NCBI GenBank assembly: GCA_963969345.1 | Contig: OZ017769.1 | Coordinates: 372,001-436,000, forward strand | Length of the DNA stretch: 64,000 bases | Reading direction: 5' to 3' | Source of the DNA: Turbatrix aceti | Lineage: Eukaryota > Nematoda > Chromadorea > Rhabditida > Panagrolaimidae | Part shown: one piece after another, positions 12,371 through 23,592 of the stretch | How the letters are laid out: each line of letters begins with the position of its first letter | Position numbering within the stretch: the first letter of the stretch is position 1 | The notes under the pieces: generated by a model | The model's database searches: none | Told to the model about the DNA's origin: nothing | The model's input: the letters and a program-made list of their open reading frames with translations, nothing else | Position numbers and translations under genes: made by a program

Positions 12371-13395
12371 TTAAGGTGTTGCTTCGAGTTTAATGGATTT
12401 TAAAACTGGTGATGACGATTTGTCGGACAAACTGGAAGACCGTTTTCGCTTTTCAGCTTTAACCGGTGCCGTATTCACAGAAGTTTTGACAGCAGTAGTC
12501 GATATCTCGCCAGCTTCGCCTTCACCATCGCTGTCAGATAATTCTTCTTCATCATCACTCTGACTCCTCGAAGAAGAAAAAGTCGCTGTCTTGTTAACCC
12601 CTGGAGTTTGTTGCTGCTCTCCGGGCAGCTTTCCAGAATCCTTGGAATCCTCTGGATTCTTTTTTCTGTCTTTCGCTCTCCGATTTTTAAACCAGACTTC
12701 GACTCTTTCTTCTTTGAGCTGGCATTGGGCAGCCAATTTGTCCCGAAGCGTGACATCGGGGTAATGAGTCTTCTTGAACGTTTCTTCGAGGATACTCAAC
12801 TGGTGTTCCGTAAAAATAGTCCGATGTCGTCTCTTTCTTTTACCATTGAGGGATGAGCCAAAGAATGGCGAAGGATACATGCCAGGATGCGAAATATACG
12901 GTGGTGGCACAAAGGCTGAAAATAAAATTGAAATTGTTTATACCAAAGATTACGGTATGTGTAATTCTGGATTAGCACAAAAAACGCGTTAGACGGAAAA
13001 ATATTGTTGATACAAGGAATCAAACCAATTGACTAACCAAGAAACGGAAACTGCGCAGCCGCAACCATGGCTGCCTGTTGTGACGTAGTTGGAGGATAAG
13101 CGTACGGATTGAAAAAATCAAGCATAGAAGTTACCGGTGCACCACCGCTACCAGAGGTAGCTGGAAAATTTGAAGCAGGAGTACCGTTACCGTTAGCTAG
13201 ATGGTCTGCAAACTGCAACGCCGCATTAGAATTCAGCATTTGGTTGCCATAAGGTGAGTTTGAAGCTGCCATCTGACCCAGGGCAATCGAGAATGCCTGT
13301 TGCGCTGTCAGGACCATGGACGATGCCGTCGAAGGAGAAAAGGTCTTCGCGGCAGAGAGAAGGTTGTCGATTGAGAAGTTGGTTGATGTCGTCAT
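12371..13395 (-). CDS. gsc: Goosecoid-type homeodomain transcription factor
   Basis: Two exons, 13038-13395 and 12371-12915, joined at a GTTAGT donor; 300 aa. The protein opens [17 protein letters not shown], the engrailed-homology-like repression motif (FSIDNIL) diagnostic of goosecoid. The homeodomain (about residues 146-205) has [12 protein letters not shown] at its start and [15 protein letters not shown] in helix 3, with Lys at position 50, the bicoid/goosecoid DNA-recognition residue. The linker is Ala/Pro/Ser-rich. The tail is acidic and Ser-rich ([15 protein letters not shown]), then basic, and ends SIKLEATP, where IKLE fits the SUMO consensus. Family knowledge: a nuclear repressor in early patterning and neuronal fate. 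An acceptor-like GTTTAG lies about 16 bp upstream of the ATG, suggesting a 5' UTR intron or trans-splicing. Confidence 0.95.
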
Positions 13396-16003
13396 TTTTC
13401 TACCGTATGCTAAACAAAATATGATCAGTGTTAAAAAATCCAAATTTATCTCAAGGCACCGTAGAACAAAAAATACAAAAGCTGTACAAATGAAGTCTTG
13501 AAAGCCAACGCGATTATGCAAGTGTCAAACGGATTGGATTGCTCAACCGGTAAGTTGACGCCGGTATGTATCTAAGTCGACCTCGTCAAACGGAAGGAGT
13601 GCAAATTAGTCAAGCGATCATCTCAGTTAGTCTGTCTCGCAATATTGGTGAAACGGCGCGGCGCGATTGACAGAGGCTGGCTGGCTATATTCATTCTCGC
13701 CCTCCCCAACGTTAAGGTGATGATCGTATGAGAAGAGAAAGAAAAGGAGCTAATCCTCTTCGTTTGCGCTTCACCGCACGCGCACGGCAAAAAGAAAAAA
13801 AGAGGGAAGGCCGCAAAACATCATCCAATGATCTGTTCTTCCCCTTTCCTTGCATTCTGAATGCACAAATTAGATAGCACACACAGACAGTTTAAAGACA
13901 GGTTAATTGATCCTAGTTCGGTGAATCGTTTAAGGAGAGAAAAAATATTTTTAACCGACAAACCAGGCGGCGCGGTAGGGATAACCATATTATTAGATAC
14001 TATATTAATCAGGATCCTTTAGGCTTGGCTAATTAATAATTAAATACTGTACCCCTAAATGGATAATTAACCGCCAGTTTAAGGATAAAAATCGTTTTTC
14101 ATAAAAAAATTTAACAGGTGTCACCTGGCCTACTAAATATTACAGAACTCATCAAAATTGCCTTTACCGTTATTCTTTTACCTCTTGAGTTTAAAATCAC
14201 TCAAGAAAGTAGAGAAGAAAAAAGTACAGTATCCAATAGGCTTGTCTCCTCCCCTTTACTGAAGTTAAATTTGTTTGTCAAGTAAAGGCGCAAGAGCAAA
14301 TCGGAGAAAAGGAAGGGAAAAAGTTTTGCTCCCCCTTCCTTGTACCTACAAGTTGCTGATGCCATCTTGATTCGTATTACCTGTGATTTAAAATTAGATG
14401 ACTTAAAGGAATTATCCAAGTTTTAAGAACGAACAATTTTGGTTTTTTTTGTCAAAATTTTTTTAACGTGAAATATTCAACACGCAAGCTACGAAACAAG
14501 ATGGAAAAATAATCCGATATTTCAATTATAAATAACCAACAATATTATTTGGCTTTTCTCTTCGCACGGCATCGCGTTACGATGGATGATGCATGCATGT
14601 ATAAAACCTTATAAATACAGTACACCCTTGTCATATTGACAAAATATGTATACATGAATGTACAGTTTACAAAATCAGAAAAAATATTGGTCGCGCTGAG
14701 ACCAACATTTATTGTAAAGCACATTTAAAGTTTTTCAGTTTTCAAAATCTTTAGAAAAATTCTTTACCTGTTTTAAAGTCAGGTATCTATTTATGCGTAT
14801 ACTGCTACAGCCACACCAGTAGCACATACCCGACTACTTGTATTAACGGTGTTTGTTTTCACACATTATTATGCTGAACAATGAAGTATCCCTTCGTCAC
14901 CTCGATTCTTCTTATTCGCGCCTTATTGGGAATATCTATCCGTACCAAGCCGAGATGAGCTACGCCTATACCCACAATGTTAGAACAAAAAAATAGGCAC
15001 AAAATCACCTCCATTGTTTTACTGGATCGTCAAGGTAAATACATAAACAAACATCGATGTACAAGTATTGTTTTAGAAATTTGAGCGATAATCCGTTGCC
15101 AAAGCCGGTGAAAGTCAAGTACCCCGATTTTTTGGAGGATTAACAGCGCAGCTTTCAAAAAAAGTTCAATTATAAAAAATTTTAGTAAAAAAGTAAAATG
15201 ACGGCGTGAGTTAGTTGGCAGGCTGAAAAAAGTCATGATGGCCAAAGCCAAGTTGCGGAATTCATTTGGCCTATTTACTCGCCTTTTCACATCTCAAAGG
15301 AGATTGCTTAGAAGACTTTCCCACCAAATCCCGTAGCATTTGGTGTGGATAAAGAGGGCCCTGAAGTGATTCTATTCTTATTTTGGGAAAGCCGATAAAC
15401 GCACTTAATCGCTCGTATTTTAGAATGCCATTTTGATAAAACCCCAAAAATGAATAACATTGTAAAAAAAACTTTTGTAAACAAATATAGAAATATTTTC
15501 GGACACGTTTTTCAACGGTATAAAGGCATTTCTATCTGAATCCCTGTTTCACGCTCCACAGAACGTAACCAGATTTTTGTTCTCCCAATTTTTTTTGCGA
15601 AAATCGTCTTTAGATTAACGCTGTCGTACGATTTGAGTGTTACGGTGGTGTCTTTTTTGCCTGCCTGTCGAAAACAAACTTCTAATCAATTTTAGTTAAA
15701 CTATAGGATGGCGGAAAAATATGTTAAGGCTATTGAAGTTGTCGATTGTTGTGTTAATTGATTTGTACCTAGGTAGTTCAGTGAACTGACGTCATATCGT
15801 CAAAGCATTAGCAGGTTTTTTAGGTCTATAAAAAACAGGGCACACAAGAGCAAATTGAAGGTTACGATCGATACATGGTAGCGAAGTTCATGAACGGAAA
15901 TTTGTCAGACGCAAATGCAAAAAAAATTAATCTCGAGATTCTTGGTTTTTTAAAATTATTTTTTCGTACAATGCATTTATTATGAATCCAAAAAAAATCA
16001 GTA
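13396..16003. other. Upstream region of goosecoid, no gene seen
   Basis: 2.6 kb of noncoding DNA. The proximal part (13600-13870) is more G/C-rich, as expected for a developmental-gene promoter; the rest is A/T-rich. A CRE-plus-TATA arrangement near 15.8 kb is listed separately. Confidence 0.5.
15787..15834 (+). promoter_or_regulatory. CRE and TATA-like motif pair
   Basis: A full palindromic cAMP-response element, TGACGTCA (15787-15794), is followed 32 bp later by TATAAAAA (15827-15834), a plausible promoter geometry on the plus strand. No plus-strand gene was found downstream before the opposite-strand gene at 16004, so the target is unknown. Confidence 0.25.
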
Positions 16004-16999
16004 TTAGAAAAAACGCTTCTTTTTCTTAATTTTTTCATGGGTGACCTTCAACACATCTTCGGGATAATAGCGAGCGATGTACACCGGTTCTGTGAAATCA
16101 CACGTCCGAGTGATAGGAGTTCTGGTAACATTCTTCTCGTAGATGGAATCATCGTTGACAGAAATAGACCGCATGGTGTTACTGAAGATGAGAGCCCGCG
16201 TAAAGAAAAGGTTATCTCTGGCCTCCATCTTTGCAATATCGCCGTAGGCATCCAGGAGCTGGGGTGTCGTTGGCATGTCACTGAGCTTCATCTTGCCTTC
16301 GAGAATTGACTCGTACATGGCTTCGTCCATGCGCAGGTCATCTTCGACGTTTTCGCCGTCATCTGGCTTCATCTTGCCGATTTGCTGCCAGAAGGGTCGT
16401 CCATTTGAGTCAAAAATATTGCCGCCATTGTTGTTGTTGTTTTCTAGGCTTTCCTTTGATCCCTGAGACACAGCCGTAGCCGTGGCAGGCAGTTGCGCGT
16501 TAGAGTGTACGGAACCTCCTTCTTTAGATTTCCCAGGGCTAAAAAATTTATAGTTGCACCGACTCCTCAACACAGTCTAACTCACTTGCGAGCAGGAAAG
16601 ATGTCATCACCCTGTTTGAGGGACGAAGTCGAGGAAGATTCTTCCGAGCGTGCGAGCTCTCGAGCACGCAGTCTAGCACGCAGGGCGTTGGTATCCATCT
16701 TGCGGCCGATGAATGTTTTCATGGAGCGGAAACTCTTGACACGGGTTTTCAAGGCACGCATACTGTTGCTGATTCTGCGGGATAGGGATTGATCTTCTCC
16801 GCCACCGGCTGGTGAGATTCCATCTGCACTGAAATATTTTTTTTAACAAGTGTAGGACTACGCGCACTATACGAAGGGTCTTTCCGGAAAGTACCTAACT
16901 CATCAGCGCACCCGTACGTATTGGCGTCTGCGGCGATACAGAGGCTGAATCATTATCATCAAAACTTCGCTTTCTTCTTGCCTGTCCCAGTAAACACCT
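16004..16999 (-). CDS. Unrecognised protein, 5' end not identified
   Basis: Three joined exons are supported: 16900-16999, 16586-16823 (acceptor TGCAG|AT) and 16004-16538, all in consistent phase, about 290 residues. The last intron is 47 bp. The first visible exon follows an acceptor-like TATATAG at 17000 and has no in-frame ATG, so at least one upstream exon is missing, necessarily within 17000-17300 if the divergent carboxypeptidase gene is its neighbour. Visible features: a basic Ser/Arg-rich segment (SLSRRISNSMRALKTRVKSF) with helix propensity and PKA/AKT-like RRxS sites, a poly-Asn run (NNNNNGG), and a more ordered C-terminal part (PQLLDAYGDIAKMEARDNLF) ending in a basic KKKKRFF tail. 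No signal peptide or membrane helix. I do not recognise the family. Confidence 0.6.
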
Positions 17000-17334
17000 C
17001 TATATATATATGTAAGCACGTATTAATAAAGTAAATTATACTTTTTTACACTTGTTGAGAAGTATAATTGACTCAACAAGGTGAGAAGAATACATTTCAC
17101 TTATTCTGTTTTTTACGTATATTCGAATTATTTGATCGAATGTAGTTTGCTTGTATACATTCAAGCACAAAAAAAGTAAAAGCGAAACAGGAACTTGATA
17201 GCTGGCTTAAAGTCCGAGCATCAACGTCAAGAGCATCCGGGCATCAACGACTGCAACTCATATCACTACCAAATCCGGCTACTTGCTCCTGATAAAAGGA
17301 GACCAGCCACCAGCTCGAAGCATATCAGTTGAAC
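17000..17334. other. Divergent 5' region
   Basis: Spacer between the unrecognised minus-strand gene and the carboxypeptidase. It contains a perfect 9 bp inverted repeat, CTTGTTGAG/CTCAACAAG (about 17050-17080), and a repeated GCATCAACG (about 17218 and 17242) just upstream of the carboxypeptidase ATG. Confidence 0.4.
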
Positions 17335-18740
17335 ATGCACTGGCCGAGTCGTGTCGCTCTCCTGCTCGCTGCTGTCTCTGCGGTGGTCGTCAGCGGTGTT
17401 GCAATTCCCGAACCTGTCCCGTCATACGATGGCTATGTGGTCATCCGTGTGATTCCACAAACTGTGGGTCATTTGAATGCCCTCGCTGGAGCCAGCGAGA
17501 ATCTCAACTACGACGTAAGGTTTTTTCAGAAACTGACATCACAGAAAACAAATTTTATTTTTATTTTAGTTCGATTTCTGGAAGGCACCCAGCACCTTGG
17601 GCCGCACCGTAGACATCATGTCCCCTCCTCACCGAGCTTTTGCCCTTCGTAGCTACCTCCGAGCTTCGGGCATGCAGCCAACCAACATGATCGAAGACGT
17701 CGGAGAGCTCGTCGCTCGCGATGCCGCAGAAGTAGCAGCTTACAAGCCATTTGTCGCCGGTCAGGACGCGTCGGCTTTCAACTTCTTTGAGTACCACTCT
17801 TACGACAGCATCGTGGCCTATCTACAAAGCCTGCCGACTACCTACCCCAGCTTAGTGACACTAGGCTCGCTGGGAAAGTCGCACCAGGGACGCGAGCAGT
17901 ACTACGTCAAAATCGGACTTACCAGCACTGCCAAGAAACCCGCGATCTACATCGACGCTGGTATCCACGCCCGAGAATGGATTGCTCCCGCCGTTGCGCT
18001 TTACACCATCGGTCAACTGACGGCAAACTCTTCTGCCTACACTTCCCTGCTCCAAAAGGCCGACGTCTACATTGCTCCGGAGATCAACCCTGATGGCTAC
18101 GAATTTTCAAGAACTTCTAACCGGCTTTGGAGAAAATCCCGATCAGGACCCCGCTCTGGTTGCTATGGAGTAGACATCAACCGTAACTTCCCCTACAAAT
18201 GGGGGGTCTCAGGATACAGTACCAACCCCTGCAGTGACACGTACAACGGCCCGTCCGCGCTGTCAGAAGTTGAAGGACAGAATGTCGCAAACTTCCTCAA
18301 CGCTAATAACAACACAATCCAGCTGTACTTGACACTCCACTCCTACGGACAGTACATTCTCTACCCCTGGGGCTATGCCACGCACACGTACCCGACCAAC
18401 GTTAACCAGCTGAAATCTTTGGGAACTGCTATGTACAATGCAGAATATGCCGTCTACAAGAACAAGTATACCGTTGGAAACTCAGCTGATGCACTTTGTA
18501 AGTTTTTTTGGAAAGCACAAAATTTAGAATACTATATAATTTATTGCAGACCCCGCATCTGGAGCCTCAGACGACTATGGAAAATCCGTCGGCGTGCCAT
18601 ACGTCTACACGGTCGAACTGCGTCCTACGGAGAGCAGCATGTACGGCTTCCAGCTCCCAGCAAGCCAGATCCAGGCTACTTCGCAGGAGATCTTCCCAGC
18701 CTTCTTGGTTGCTTTTAACACGGCTATCAGCAGCAGTTAG
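17335..18740 (+). CDS. Secreted metallocarboxypeptidase, M14A family, B-like specificity
   Basis: Exons 17335-17514, 17570-18497 and 18550-18740; 432 aa. A signal peptide (MHWPSRVALLLAAVSAVVVSG) is followed by an activation propeptide of about 100 residues and a full-length catalytic domain. Zinc ligands are present in HAREW and in LHSYGQ; substrate-carboxylate binders in NRLWRKSRS and DINRNF; the catalytic Tyr in YPASG; the catalytic Glu in ELRPT. The specificity-pocket position equivalent to residue 255 is Asp (YPASGASDDYG), as in carboxypeptidase B, which predicts cleavage of C-terminal Lys/Arg. Likely a digestive or secreted zymogen activated by propeptide removal. AATAAA-type signals lie near 18763-18790, overlapping the 3' end of the convergent gene 55 bp away. 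Confidence 0.95.
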
Positions 18741-18795
18741 ACAAGCCCCGGCCAATGTATACGAATAAAAATTCTTGAAACTGAATAAATAAAAC

Positions 18796-19402
18796 TTACG
18801 CTTCTCCCTGCAAGGGCTGAGACGCGGTGCCCACAACTGTCATCGGTGTCTTCGTGTCACCGCCCGCCGGTTGTAGCTGCGACTGCAGCTGTGACTTTGA
18901 AGCGGCACCATGCGTTGACTTTGTTTCATCCTGAAAACCAATTACTGGAGTACTGGTGAAATCACTCGTTGTATCGTCATTGGGATCAGAAGCGGGATGT
19001 CCGTGCCGTCGGCGCCACGAACGACGCCTTTTATGCCGAAATCTGGACCAGGGTCTGCCCCAGCGAGTGAATACACTGGGATGCTTCTGGTGCTGCAAAA
19101 GAGCGCCAGCCTCGGGACCTAGCAGAATACAAAAACACAAAAACAAAGGGTTCAATTACCTGGGCATTAGGTTGTGACGATTGCTGATGTAGACGTTTTT
19201 GTTTATGTCCGCTGGCGCTCTCGTTTCCTTGCACAACGATCACGACTTCGGGTTGAGGAGCAGCAGGAGTAGCAGCCGGTGTGGGTGCAGCTTCTGGTTT
19301 GTCGCTGTTTTCATCGGGTTTCTTAAGATTAAATCGACTGAGGACCTTACGCAACTTTTTCAGCGTCTTGCTTTCTTTTTCTTCGCCCTTTTCGCCAGCC
19401 AT
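18796..19402 (-). CDS. Small basic protein of unknown function
   Basis: Exons 19160-19402 and 18796-19092, joined phase 0 (CAG|GTAATT ... TTTTGCAG|CAC), 179 aa. It starts with a Lys/Glu-rich segment (MAGEKGEEKESKTLKKLRK) that could form a short helix or coil, then a Pro/Ala stretch with TPAATPAAPQPE, a hydrophobic VVIVVQG, and an Arg-rich cluster (RFRHKRRRSWRRRHG) that could be a nuclear-localisation signal or bind nucleic acid. The C-terminal 70 residues are Ser/Thr/Gln-rich and probably disordered. No known domain recognised. An alternative acceptor at 19119 (CTGCTAG) would give a different frame ending at 18942; the acceptor used here is the stronger one and keeps the long open frame. Confidence 0.6.
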
Positions 19403-21497
19403 TTTTGCACTTGTCGTGGGGTTAGTGATGTGTCGTCGCAAAATATCAAATAAAGTTTTTTTTGTTTTTATGTTTGTTGTTGTGTTACTGGTATAATTGA
19501 ATGAAATCATAAAATTTGCATTTTGATGAAAATAGTTTTTTTTCCAGGAGAAAACAAATCAGTTTGGACAGGGAGCAGATAAATGTAAATGTGAGCCTTG
19601 CTTCGACACATAAATTAATTTAAGTTTAAATTTTGGGTTTCAAAAACTAAATCTGTTGAACAAAAAAATTTCTGATTCATTTTATATCATTTTTTTTAAA
19701 TGGCGGTTATTCTGATTTGGCATTATTAAAAGGTCTGATATATCTGAAGGTATGATATATCAGATCCATGCTTTAGCATGACAAAAAAATCCTAAATAAT
19801 CCTGAACGTGTCGCTTTTCCCCGGGATATCGTACATCCCCCTACCACATCATCAACATCAGTAGTCATCGCTCTCCTGTGTACAGACAGCTTCACACTAC
19901 TGAGTACCACCAACCACATCGAACATCAAATGACAGATCGATCGATTTGGGAAGAACAAACCAGCCAGCCAGCCACCAGCCAGTCGGTCAGCGTTTCCAC
20001 ACCACCACGAGTACAAGGAACACAATGCGACGCGCGACGCGACGCGACGCGGTAGGTGACTCTGACTGCAGTACTGCGCGAGAAAAAGAAAAGCACCACC
20101 ACGATTGAGACCACCACGACCAGCAGCAACAGGAGGATGACGCGAAGGATAGACAGACAGACGGGTGACTTGAATAACGATCCCCCTCTTCTTCTTCCTC
20201 TTCTTTCCCCCACCGTTGGTTGTTGTAGAGATCAAATCGTTCGCGGTATGCTGAAAAAAGTTTGTCGGTGGTCAGCTAAGCTCAAAGCTGGACTCGGACC
20301 TTGTATGCCACGTTTTGACCTTTACGATGCACAGAACTATTGATTGACGTAGGCCCCATCAAGTCGAAGTTTTTAGTCGTTTAGCGCAGCATTTGAGTAC
20401 TAATTTTTCTCCGTAGAGATGAGAGTTGAACAATAACTCATACCTGCATGCATGCATTTGCTTTCGTTTATTTTATGCTTGTGGACCGAACTGGTAAAAC
20501 ACAAGACTAATATGCATTTACCGAGATTATCTATCGCTAAGCCCTAGCTACAGGTGCACCTTTGATTTTGCATTCATCATTCAATGTCCCGATTAATCGT
20601 TTTGTACATACATATCTATCGTTACTCTTCACATCAGTTCATTATTTTATTCCGAAAAAAAAATATTTTCCAGTGTACATTACATTTTGTTGGTATACCG
20701 TTAGATATCTATGTCAAACCATGTTTTTCTCGGTTTATTGCGCGGTATAGGATGAGATGGACTGACCAATTAAGAATTTAACCCAAAAAAAAGACGTTTT
20801 CCATTTTTTCACCCGGCGAATCAGAAACCTCTGGGTTCACTCACAAATTCAAAACGGTGTATTTTGTATCACTGATCATGGGAATAGCAGTCAAATCAAT
20901 TTAGAATATTGTAAAACGCGTTAGGGGGGTTGTGGAACAAAAAGCAAGAAATATTTTTTTATGCGGCGTCGTAGACGACCCAGGGGCCTAACGAAACGCG
21001 TGCGTCTCTGTAATTTGTGTTGACTCGTTTCTTTCCAAAAGTCCACCACAATGAAAAAAGTTTTTTTCTGACGTTTTAAATAGAAGACGATCGAAGCTTG
21101 ACAAAAACCCCCAAATTGCCTTTGCATTGATTTTTAATTTTTGTTCAAATCATTCTGCACGAACTGTGCGTTGTACGCCGTCAGCATGATTCAAAAACAT
21201 ATATTAAGTGTGTCTCTAATATCACCCCTTTCCGAAGACATCACTACCTGTCCTGCAGGTATTAACTCCGCATGCAATAATTTTTTTCCTGACCTTTCTG
21301 AAATATGTATCTCTACGTGAATGAAAAACCAATGTATCAGTAGTGTTCCACTTTTTTGCTCCCCTCTTACTTAATGTCGGGGCAACTTCAGATATGATCA
21401 TTGCGGTGAGAACGCACATTCCGAAAGACCTGTCGTAAGCGAATTAGAGAAAAAGAAAGAACGTGTCGTCTACTATTTTGCACTGTCATTTACCGCC
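19403..21497. other. Intergenic region upstream of Src, no gene seen
   Basis: 2.1 kb of noncoding DNA with a GACGC-rich minisatellite-like run (about 20028-20052) and a following purine/pyrimidine-biased tract (to about 20215). It probably contains the promoter and any 5' UTR exon of the Src-family gene. No clear TATA was found. Confidence 0.45.
20028..20052. repeat. Short GCGAC tandem repeat
   Basis: Roughly four to five imperfect units of GCGAC. It is unusually G/C-rich for the surrounding DNA. Confidence 0.6.
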
Positions 21498-23223
21498 ATG
21501 GGCAACTGTTTTGGCAAAAAGCCTGCGCTTCCCGTCTCTACGCCACAGCAGTCTTCCTCTTCACCCCCCGCGCAGCAAGGATCAGCCATGGATCAGCTAC
21601 CCATGTTCCTGCAGGAGCCCAAGGGCATCAAGGCTCCTCCCAGCGTTCCCTCTGATGGCAGTCTAGCTGTTCGCAAGCCAACAGCCGCGCTCCAGCACAA
21701 CCTCATTGCTTCTTCTGCCTCGTCTTCTCCTGCCAACAGCCAGACGAATGGATCGTCCAGCAGGTCGAATATCTTTATTGCCTTATACGAGTACAGTGCC
21801 CGAACCGAAGAAGACCTCTCCTTCAAGCGAAATGAGTTGCTCGAGGTACTCAACGACATGCAAGGTGACTGGTGGTATGCCAGAAGCCTCGCGACAGGCA
21901 AGACGGGCTACATCCCTTCAAACTATGTGGCCAGGGAGAAATCAATCGATGCCCAGCCTTGGTACTTTGGCAAGCTGAGACGTGTCGATGCCGAGAAACT
22001 TCTCCTTCTGCCCGTTAACGAGCACGGAAACTATCTGGTTAGGGATTCAGAATCCAGACAAAATGAGTATTCACTCTCTGTGCGGGACGGTGTCTCAATC
22101 AAGCACTACCGTATCCGACAGTTGGACTGTGGAGGATATTTCATTGCCAGGAGAAGAGCATTCTCGACTCTTCCAGAGTTGATTGAGCACTACTCCAGAG
22201 ATGCCGACGGTCTCTGTGTACAACTGAACAAGCCATCAGCCCGCATTGAGACCCCCCAGACGTCTACGTTTACCTATGACGATCAATGGGAAATCGATCG
22301 ACGCACACTCCGGCTACTACGGCAGATTGGGTCTGGTCAATTCGGAGAGGTCTGGGAAGCGAGGTGGAACAACACGACACCAGTTGCTGTTAAAAAGCTA
22401 AAAACTGGCACTGCTGACGTTGGAGATTTCCTCGCTGAGGCCCAGATCATGAAAAAGCTCAGACACAACCGATTACTGCAACTCTACGCTGTGTGCACGA
22501 AGGAAGAGCCGATACTCATAGTGACAGAGTTGATGGCAGAGAACTTGCTTCACTTCCTCCAGGGCAGAGGACGCAGCAGCACGGTACCTCAACTCGTAGA
22601 TGTCGCGGCACAGATTGCAGAAGGCATGAGCTACCTAGAGGAGAAAAACTTTGTTCACCGCGATTTGGCTGCCAGAAACATTCTCGTGTCGCACAATGTT
22701 ACGGTCAAAATTGCCGACTTTGGACTTGCAAGACTCATTCGGGAGAACGAGTACGAAGCTCGTGTTGGTGCCAGATTCCCGATAAAGTGGACTGCTCCTG
22801 AATCCGCGAACTACAATCGGTTTACCGTTAAGAGGTTTGTTTTATGCATTTAAAAAAATTAAAAAATTATTGATATTATTTTTGATATTTGATATCAAAA
22901 ACGTTACGTTTTTACATGGAGTTTTTACATACTTTATTTTCAGCGACGTTTGGTCTTTTGGAATCCTTCTAACCGAGCTTGTAACCTTCGGCAGAATCCC
23001 TTATCCCGGCATGACGAATGCCGAAGTTCTACAAAAAGTTGACCAGGGCTACCGCATGCCGTGTCCCCCGAACTGCCCGCCTGCGCTCTACGAAATCATG
23101 CAGCAATGCTGGCACAAAGATCCTGAAAAGAGGCCGACGTTCGAAACGCTCCAATGGAAGCTCGAAGAACTTTTCTCGAACAACGACGGCTCAGAGTACA
23201 AAGAAGCGGCACTGTCGTACTAA
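21498..23223 (+). CDS. src: Src-family non-receptor tyrosine kinase
   Basis: Two exons, 21498-22834 and 22944-23223; 538 aa. MGNCFGKK gives Gly2 for N-myristoylation and Cys4 for palmitoylation. A disordered unique region (9-90) is followed by SH3 (about 91-147, ALYEY and DWWYAR), SH2 (about 155-245, NYLVRDSES) and the kinase domain (about 272-522): glycine loop GSGQFGEVW, catalytic Lys299 in [13 protein letters not shown] at 387, DFG at 407, autophosphorylation Tyr419 in ENEYEAR, then FPIKWTAPE. The tail [10 protein letters not shown] supplies the Csk-type inhibitory tyrosine. All regulatory elements of a complete Src are present. The intron splits the Ser codon of KSDVWSFG, with a GTTTGT donor. 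It resembles the nematode SRC-1/SRC-2 kinases. Acts at the inner plasma membrane in adhesion, guidance and engulfment signalling (family knowledge). Confidence 0.97.
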
Positions 23224-23592
23224 GCATTGCATTGTTTTTTTTGTTGCGCGGCAGAGAATCGCGATACGTACACATTCACAGTGGCAAACACTCTCTTATA
23301 CGTGCCTCGCATTCACTTTTTTTATAAAACTTTATTCATGGAAAACGTAATATAACGGACGAAAAAAACAGTTTTACTGTAGTGTTTGCAACAGTTGATA
23401 TTCTTCAGCGCATCAGGATTACTTCAGGCAGAAGGGGATTGCTTGTAAACGGACCGGGCCATATGGTAGATTTTCAAGCTTGGATCGACCCGAAGTTCCG
23501 AATGTCAATGTCAATGACCGCTATGAGTTCTGCCAACACACAACAATAAATTTATTTTCAGAACTAAACAGTTACATATTGATCAACGAGGA
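23224..23592. other. Convergent 3' flanks
   Basis: 369 bp between the Src stop and the stop of the four-TM gene on the other strand. AATAAA occurs near 23547. Nothing else seen. Confidence 0.5.

Noticed and set aside
17850..17866. TTAGTGACACTA string resembling the TIR terminus
   Set aside because: It lies in the conserved coding frame of the carboxypeptidase and lacks a partner arm and flanking duplication.
18942..19118. Alternative frame of the basic protein's second exon (58 codons after the CTGCTAG acceptor)
   Set aside because: A stronger acceptor (TTTTGCAG) 26 bp further joins in phase and opens a longer frame of 98 codons. The alternative is mentioned but not annotated.
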